Assembly (NCBI GenBank): GCA_963783785.1
Contig: CAWAOQ010000001.1
Span: 186,001-250,000, forward strand
Length of the DNA: 64,000 nucleotides
Origin: CADEEN01 sp963783785
GTDB taxonomy: Bacteria; Pseudomonadota; Gammaproteobacteria; Burkholderiales; Burkholderiaceae_C
Direction of reading: 5' to 3'
Part shown: piece after piece, positions 57,998-64,000 of the stretch
How positions within the stretch are numbered: position 1 is the first letter of the stretch
Layout: each line of letters opens with the position of its first letter
The notes under the pieces: model-generated
What the model was told of the DNA's origin: nothing
Databases searched by the model: none
What the model saw: only the letters and a program-made list of their open reading frames with translations
Translations under genes and position numbers: made by a program

Positions 57998-58914
57998 CGC
58001 CACCGGCCGGGCCCGCGCGCCGGCGCCGCCGCGGCGTCGTCGAGGCGCTCAACGCCAGCTTCAAGCACTGGAGCCTGCTGCCTGCGGTGCTGCTGTTCGC
58101 GCTGCTGACTGCCTACCCGGTGGTCAACCTGCTGCGCATGGCGGTGTCGACGATCGAGTTCCGCGAGGGCGGCGAGAACTGGTCGTTCACGCCGCTGCAC
58201 AACTGGAGCCTGCTGCTCGCCGACACCGCGCTGGCACCGGTGGTCCGCAACACGCTGGTCTTCGTCGCCGTCGCGGTGGCCATCGAGATGGTCGCCGGCC
58301 TGGCGCTGGCGCTGCTGATCGGCGGCCTGACGCGCGGCAAGGCGCTGCTGCGCACGCTGATGATCATCCCGATCCTGGTGCCGCCGGTGGCCATCGGCAG
58401 CATGTTCAAGCTGATGTTCAACCACGACTTCGGCTTCTTCAACCAGCTGCTGGGTTATGCCGGCATCGCGCCGGTGAGCTGGCTGGGCTCGACGAAGCTG
58501 GCGCTGCTGTCGGTGATCATCGTCGACGTCTGGCACTGGGTGCCGTTCATCTTCCTGATCCTGTTCGCCGCGGTCGAGGGCCTGCCCAAGGAGGTGCTCG
58601 AGGCGGCGCGCGTCGACGGCGCTACGCGGGGGCAGTTGCTGCGCCGCGTGACGCTGCCGCTGCTGATGCCGGCCCTCACGGTGGCGTTGGTGTTCCGCGC
58701 CATCCTGGCCTTCAAGACCTTCGACGAGGTCTACCTGCTCACCGGCGGCGGCCCCGGCACCTCGAGCGAGCTGCTCAGCCTGCACCTGTACAAGGTCTTC
58801 TTCGAGCAGAACCAGCTGGGGTACGGCGCGCTGCTGTCGGTGTTCACGATCATCGGCGTGCTGTCGCTGTTGGTCTTCGCGCGCTGGCTGACCCGGCGCT
58901 GGGCCTTGCGATGA
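57994..58914 (+). CDS. CUT1 sugar ABC transporter permease 1
   Basis: A 306-residue MalF/UgpA-type permease with six transmembrane segments, beginning near LLPAVLLFALLTAYPVVNLL. The EAA motif is EAARVDGATRGQLLRRVTLP. GTG 57994 overlaps the ATPase stop and the end overlaps the next permease start (ATGA). Confidence 0.93.
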
Positions 58915-59747
58915 TCAAGCTGGCGGCGGCCTCGCGTGCGGCGTTCCTGGGCTGGCTGATGCTGGGCCTGGCGTTGGTCGTCGTCGTCGGGCCCTTCCTG
59001 TGGATTGCAGTGGCCTCGTTCAAGCAGCCGATCGCGATCCTGTCGGGCACCTGGTCGTTCACGCCGACGCTGGACAACTACACCGACGTGCTGCTGAGCA
59101 AGCGCTCGGACTTCCTCGCCGGCGTGCGCAACAGCCTGATCGTCGCCACCGCGAGCACCGCCATCGTGCTGGTGGTCGGCACGCTGGCCGCGTATTCGCT
59201 GCACCGCTTCGCCTGGGCGCGCTGGGTCACGCTGGGCTTTCTCGGCTGGACGCTGGCTTTCCACATGATTCCGGTGCTGACGCTGGTCGGCCCCTGGTAC
59301 CTGGCGTTCAAGCAGCTGGGCCTGTACGACACGCGCCTGGCGCTGATCCTCACGCATGTCAGCGTCAACCTGCCGATGGCGGTGTGGCTGCTGATGTCGT
59401 TCTTCAAGGACATCCCGCCGGAGATCGAACAGGCCGCGCTGGTCGATGGCTGCCATCCGCTGTCGGCCTTCTGGTACGTCGTGTTGCCGCTGGTGGTGCC
59501 GGGCCTGATCGCGGCCGGCGTGCTCGCCTTCGTGTTCAGCTGGAACGAGTTCTCGATCGCGCTCAACCTGGTGTCGCAGAGCAATGCGACCGTGCCCGTG
59601 GTGGTGGCCAAGTTCGCCCAGGACTACGAGATCCAGCACGGCCAGATGGCGGCGGCGTCCATCCTGGCTACCATTCCCGCACTCGTGCTGATGGTCTTCG
59701 GCCAGCGCTTCATCGTGCAAGGCTTGACGATGGGCTCGGTGAAGTAG
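58911..59747 (+). CDS. CUT1 sugar ABC transporter permease 2
   Basis: A 278-residue MalG/UgpE-type permease with six transmembrane segments. EAA motif: EQAALVDGCHPLSAFWYVVL. Start ATG 58911 overlaps the first permease stop. It lies 27 nt before iolC, so transporter and catabolic genes form one operon. Confidence 0.93.
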   Translation: MIKLAAASRAAFLGWLMLGLALVVVVGPFLWIAVASFKQPIAILSGTWSFTPTLDNYTDVLLSKRSDFLAGVRNSLIVATASTAIVLVVGTLAAYSLHRFAWARWVTLGFLGWTLAFHMIPVLTLVGPWYLAFKQLGLYDTRLALILTHVSVNLPMAVWLLMSFFKDIPPEIEQAALVDGCHPLSAFWYVVLPLVVPGLIAAGVLAFVFSWNEFSIALNLVSQSNATVPVVVAKFAQDYEIQHGQMAAASILATIPALVLMVFGQRFIVQGLTMGSVK

Positions 59748-59774
59748 ATCGTCGGCCTCTTTCCTGGAGCGTGT

Positions 59775-61698
59775 GTGAGCAGTCTGCGATTCCCCGGACC
59801 CCGCCGTTTCGACCTCGCTTGCCTCGGTCGTCTGGCCGTCGACCTCTACGCGCAGCAGGTCGGCTCGCGGCTCGAAGACGTGTCGAGCTTCGCCAAGTAC
59901 CTCGGCGGCAGCTCGGCCAACATCGCGTTCGGCGTCGCACGGCTGGGCCTGCGCGCGGCGATGATCTCGCGCGTCGGCGACGAGCAGATGGGCCACTTTC
60001 TGGTCGAAACCTTGCAGCGCGAAGGCTGCGACACGTCGCAGGTGCAGGTCGACCCCGAGCGCCTGACCGGTCTGGTGCTGCTGGGCCTGAAGGACCGCGA
60101 CACCTTCCCGCTGCTGTTCGTGCGCGAGAACTGCGCCGACATGGCGATCGACGCTGCGGCGATCCGCGAAGACTTCATTGCCGGCTGCCGCGCGCTGCTG
60201 ATCACCGGCACGCACCTGTCGACGCCGACGGTCCGCGCTGCATCGCTGGCGGCGCTGGGCCACGCCGGCAAGCACGGCGTGGTGCGCGTGCTCGACATCG
60301 ACTACCGGCCGGTGCTGTGGGGCCTGACCAAGCGCGGCGAGGGCGCCAACCGCTATGTGGCCGACGCGGCGGTGACCGCGAAACTGCAGCAGGTGCTGCC
60401 GCAGTTCGATCTGCTGATCGGCACCGAGGAGGAGTTCCAGATCGCCGGCGGCGTCGCCGGCGACCTGCTGGCCTGCCTGCGCCGCGTGCGCGAGGTGACC
60501 GATGCGGCGCTGGTGGTCAAGCTCGGCGCCAAGGGTTGCTGCTTCATCGAGGGCCCGATCCCGGCGCGCCTGGAAGACGCGCCCACCGCCGTCGGCGAGC
60601 GCATCGAGGTGATGAACGTGCTGGGCGCGGGCGACGCCTTCGCGGCCGGCCTGATGACCGGCTTCCTCAACGGCGAGGATTTCCACGGTGCCGCGAAGAT
60701 CGCCAACGCCTGCGGCGCGATCGTCGTCTCGCGCCACGCCTGCGCACCGGCGATGCCGACGCCGGCCGAGCTGGCGCACTGGTTCAGCGGCCGGCGCCTG
60801 CCCAAGGTCGATGCCGACCCGGTGCTGGCGCACCTGCACCGCACGACAGCGGCGCGACCGGCCTGGCCGGAACTCCATGTGATGGCCTTCGATCACCGCT
60901 CGCAGTTCGAGGCGATGGCGCGCGAGGCCGGTGCGCCGCTGGCGCGCATCCCGGTGCTGAAGAAACTGCTGCTGCGCGCAGCCGAGGCCACCGCGCAGCG
61001 CCACGGCTTCGAGGGCCGCCTCGGCGTGCTGATCGATGGGCGCTACGGCAGCGATGCGCTGTGTGCGGCGACCGGTCGCGGTTGGTGGGTCGGCCGGCCG
61101 GTCGAGTCTCCCGGCTCGCGGCCGCTGGCCTTCGACGGCACGCGTTCGATCGGCTCGGCGCTCGTCGACCTGGCCGCGCGAGCAGGTCGTCAAGTGCCTC
61201 GTGCACTACCACCCCGACGACGCGGCCGAACTGCGCGTGGCACAGGAGGAGCGCCTGCTCGAACTGTGGGAGGCCACGCGGGCGAGCGGCCACGAACTGC
61301 TGCTCGAAGTCATCGCCCCCGACGGCAACGCGGACGAGGCCGTGCTGCGCGCCGTCAAGCGCTTCTACAACCTCGGTCTGCAAGCCCGATTGGTGGAAGC
61401 TCGCGCCGATGCAGGCCGCGTCATGGCAGCGCTCGCGGCGCTGGTGGCCGAGCGCGACCCGCACTGCCGCGGTGCCGTGATCCTGGGCCTGAACCAGCCG
61501 CTCGAAACTCTGGCGCAAGGCTTCGCGCAGGCCACGCACCCGATCGTCAAGGGCTTCATGGTCGGCCGCACGATCTGGGGCGACGCCAGCCGCGCGTGGC
61601 TGGCCGGCGAGATCGACGACGGCGCGCTCGTCGAGCGATCGGCCGAGCGCTTTGGCCGCCTCGTCGAAGCCTGGCGCGCACGCAAGGAAAGCCGATGA
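59775..61698 (+). CDS. iolC: 5-dehydro-2-deoxygluconokinase fused to a DUF2090 aldolase-like domain (one frame change)
   Basis: The N-terminal PfkB kinase (about residues 1-325) phosphorylates 5-keto-2-deoxygluconate; visible are GRLAVDLYAQQVGSRLEDVS, SSANIAFGVARLGL and the catalytic GAGDAFAAGLM. A C-terminal DUF2090 domain (VMAFDHRSQFEAMAREAG onward), thought to cleave the phosphorylated product, continues after about 61171 in the next frame, as if one C were inserted (QVVKCLVHYHPDDAAELRVA). The corrected fusion is about 640 residues, normal for proteobacterial IolC. GTG 59775 is behind GGAG; the stop overlaps the iolD start (ATGA). Confidence 0.92.
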
Positions 61699-63562
61699 GC
61701 GAGAAGACGATCCGCCTGACGATGGCGCAGGCGCTGGTGGGCCATCTGGCCGCGCTGCGCATCGAGCACGACGACGGCACGCAAGCGCCTTACTGCGCCG
61801 GCGTGTGGGCGGTCTTCGGCCACGGCAACGTGGCGGGCCTCGGTGAAGCGCTGGCCGAGCAGCGCGGCCGGCTGCCGACCTTGCGCGCCCACAACGAGCA
61901 GGCGATGGCGCATGCGGCAATCGCCTTCGCGAAGGCCCATTTCCGCCAGCGCATCATGGCCGTGACGACTTCGATCGGTCCCGGTGCGACCAACCTGCTC
62001 ACCGCTGCCGCGCTGGCGCATGTCAACCGGCTGCCGGTGCTGCTGCTGCCCGGCGACGTGTTCGCGTCGCGCACGCCCGACCCGGTGCTGCAGCAGGTCG
62101 AGGCCTTCGATGCCGGCGACGTGAGCGCCAATGACGCGTTCCGGCCGCTGGTGCGCTATTTCGACCGCATCACGCGACCCGAGCAGATCCTCAGCGCGTT
62201 GCCCAGAGCCGTGCAGGTGATGACCGACCCCGCGACCTGCGGTCCGGTCTGCCTGGCACTGCCGCAGGACGTGCAGACGATGGCCTTCGACTGCCCGGCC
62301 TCGTTCCTCGAGCCGACGCTGCTGCACATCCGACGGCCTGGCGCCGATGTGCGCGAATTCGACGCAGCGACGGCGCTGCTGCGCGATGCGCGCCGGCCGC
62401 TGGTCGTCGCCGGCGGTGGCGTGCTCTACAGCCAGGCCGGCGCGGCGCTCGCGGCGTTCGCGCAGGCGCATGGTGTGCCGGTGGCCGAGACGCAGGCCGG
62501 CAAGGGCAGCCTGCCCTGGAACCACCCGTTCAACGTCGGTGCGATCGGTGTCACTGGCTCGCCGGCGGCCAACGCGCTCGCCGCCGAGGCCGACCTGGTG
62601 TTCGCCGTCGGCACGCGATTGCAGGACTTCACCACCGGATCGCACACGCTGTTCGCTGCCGACGCCAACACGTTGCATCTCAACGTGCAGGCCTTCGACG
62701 CGGCCAAGTGCGGCAGCGTCGCCCTGGTCGCCGATGCGCGCAATGCGCTGGTGCGGCTCGACGCCGCGCTCGCCGGCTGGCAGGCCGATGCCGACTGGAC
62801 GCGCGCGCGCGACGTCACTGGCCACGCAGTGGAACGAGCGCGTCACGGCGTTGACCACGCACGAGCCTGCCGGCGAGCTGCCTTACGACGCCGAGGTGAT
62901 CGGCGCGGTGCGCGAGTCGGCACCGCGCAGTGCGTTGCACGACATCGTCGTCTGCGCCGCCGGCACGCTGCCGGCCGAGCTGCACAAGCTCTGGCGCACC
63001 GGCGCACGCCGGCGGCTACCACATGGAGTACGGCTACTCGTGCATGGGCTACGAGATCGCCGGCGGCATCGGGGTGAAGCTGGCACGGCCGGAGTGCGAA
63101 GTGATCGTGATGGTCGGCGACGGCTCGTACCTGATGCTGAACTCCGAGATCGCGACCTCGGTGATGCTGGGCTGCAAGCTGATCGTCGTGGTGCTCGACA
63201 ACCGCGGCTACGGCTGCATCCAGCGCCTGCAACTGGCCTCGGGCGGCCCGCGCTTCAACAACCTGCTCGAAGACTGTGTCGGCGAGGCGGGCCACGACGT
63301 GAGGATCGATTTCGCCGCGCACGCCGCGAGCCTCGGGGCCGAGGCGGTGCACGTGGCCAGCGTGGCCGAACTGAAGACCGCGATGCAGCGCGCGCGCGCG
63401 GCAACCCGCACGCAGGTGCTGGTCATCGACACCTCGCCATGGCGCACCACCGACGATGGTGGCTGCTGGTGGGAGGTGGCGATCCCCGAGGTGTCGGCCC
63501 ACGCCGACGTGCGCGCGGCGCGCGAGCAGTATCTGCAAGCCAAGACGCGGCAGCGTCGTTGA
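61695..63562 (+). CDS. iolD: 3D-(3,5/4)-trihydroxycyclohexane-1,2-dione hydrolase (two frame changes)
   Basis: A ThDP-dependent hydrolase that opens the inositol ring. The PYR domain (RAHNEQAMAHAAIAFAKAH, with the activating Glu) and central domain are in the first frame. After about 62820 the protein goes on in a second frame (QWNERVTALTTHEPAGELPY) and after about 63005 in a third (GGYHMEYGYSCMGYEIAGGI, VMVGDGSYLMLNSEIATSVM with the metal-binding GDG). Both changes fit single inserted bases, leaving about 621 residues, normal for IolD. Confidence 0.92.
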
Positions 63563-63579
63563 ACGAGGAAGGCAAGGCG

Positions 63580-64000
63580 ATGACCTGGAACGTGCGCATC
63601 GGCATCAACCCGCTGTCGTGGATGAACGACGACCTGCCGTCGCTCGGCGGCGAGACGCCGCTGGAGACCGCGCTCGCCGAAGGCAAGGAAATCGGCTACG
63701 AGGGTTTCGAGCTCGGCAACAAGTTCCCGAAGGACGGGCCGGGCCTGAAGGCCAAGCTCGATCAATTCGGCCTGGCCTGCGTCTCCGGCTGGTATTCGGG
63801 TGAGTTGGCGAGTGACGACGGCCGGGGCAGCGTTGCGCAAGAGATCGAACGTTGCCGCGCCCACATGGACAAGCTGCGCTTCAACGGCGTCAAGGTCGTG
63901 GTCTACGGCGAAGTCGCCGGTTCGGTGCAGGGGCAGATCGACACGCCGGTGGCGCAGCGCCCGCGTCTGGCCACCGATGCCGCGTGGCAAGGCTACGCAG
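63580..64000 (+). CDS. iolE: Inosose dehydratase, 5' part (3' end outside window)
   Basis: The first 140 residues of IolE, which dehydrates 2-keto-myo-inositol. The start INPLSWMNDDLPSLGGETPL and GYEGFELGNKFPKDGPGLKA are diagnostic of the TIM-barrel family. GAGGAAGG precedes ATG 63580. The frame is open at the right edge. It follows iolD by 17 nt. Confidence 0.95.
   Translation, partial: MTWNVRIGINPLSWMNDDLPSLGGETPLETALAEGKEIGYEGFELGNKFPKDGPGLKAKLDQFGLACVSGWYSGELASDDGRGSVAQEIERCRAHMDKLRFNGVKVVVYGEVAGSVQGQIDTPVAQRPRLATDAAWQGYA

Overview
The window is high-GC DNA (about two thirds G+C by eye) with dense, mostly GTG/ATG-started genes and many 4-nt start/stop overlaps. The gene content (Lon, GreB, MaeB, cytochrome c', b561, paired LysR regulators, several ABC uptake systems, an iol cluster) suggests a soil or freshwater betaproteobacterium of the order Burkholderiales, Rubrivivax/Piscinibacter-like. 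This is inference from gene content only; no rRNA or tRNA gene is present to confirm it.

Layout. 1-5.4 kb: 3' part of lon, a CBS protein, and small conserved or hypothetical genes (PEBP-like, SagB-type nitroreductase, GYD-domain protein, secreted RCC1-like propeller). 5.5-6.9 kb: tnaA (tryptophanase). 6.9-18.1 kb: a D-amino-acid / N-acyl-D-amino-acid uptake and breakdown locus: a divergent SHMT-family enzyme, D-aminoacylase, RpiR regulator, a frame-broken PLP amino-acid deaminase, a complete Dpp/Opp-type transporter, and a divergent RidA gene. Two matching 15-bp palindromes lie in the divergent promoter region. 18.2-21.4 kb: Uup ABC-F ATPase, an unknown gene, and the remnant of a probable MocR regulator. 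21.4-26.8 kb: a tightly coupled six-gene operon (DMT exporter, aminotransferase, PhzF, VOC, PLP dehydratase, AlaX) that looks like amino-acid detoxification or catabolism. 26.8-36.3 kb: cytochrome c', cytochrome b561, GNAT, an RNase Sa-like/barstar pair, malic enzyme divergent from a DctB/FixL-like two-component system, greB and a DUF2784 protein.

36.4-64.0 kb is best read as one inositol/cyclitol utilisation locus split by an insertion. On the left are two Gfo/Idh/MocA dehydrogenases (one IolG-like) and an SDR, divergent from a sulfatase, its formylglycine-generating enzyme and a sugar-binding protein. On the right are a LysR regulator, the CUT1 ATPase and two permeases, then iolC, iolD and the start of iolE. 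Between them, about 43.3-55.9 kb holds unrelated genes: an exported TldD/TldE pair; an alpha/beta hydrolase; a TetR-controlled molybdopterin oxidoreductase, ferredoxin, SDR and hydroxychromene isomerase-like cassette flanked by a 104-bp direct repeat; and a DOPA-dioxygenase-like gene, a cupin, a LysR and a SnoaL-like gene. The sulfatase plus maturase next to inositol genes suggests a sulfated cyclitol as substrate; this is a hypothesis.

A technical point affects the whole window. At least nine otherwise intact genes change reading frame, nearly always as if one base had been inserted, and one gene (10734-12036) does so nine times in 1.3 kb. Sequence or assembly error is more likely than decay, so broken genes here should not be read as true pseudogenes without checking reads. 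No tRNA, rRNA, CRISPR array, integrase or intact insertion sequence was found.
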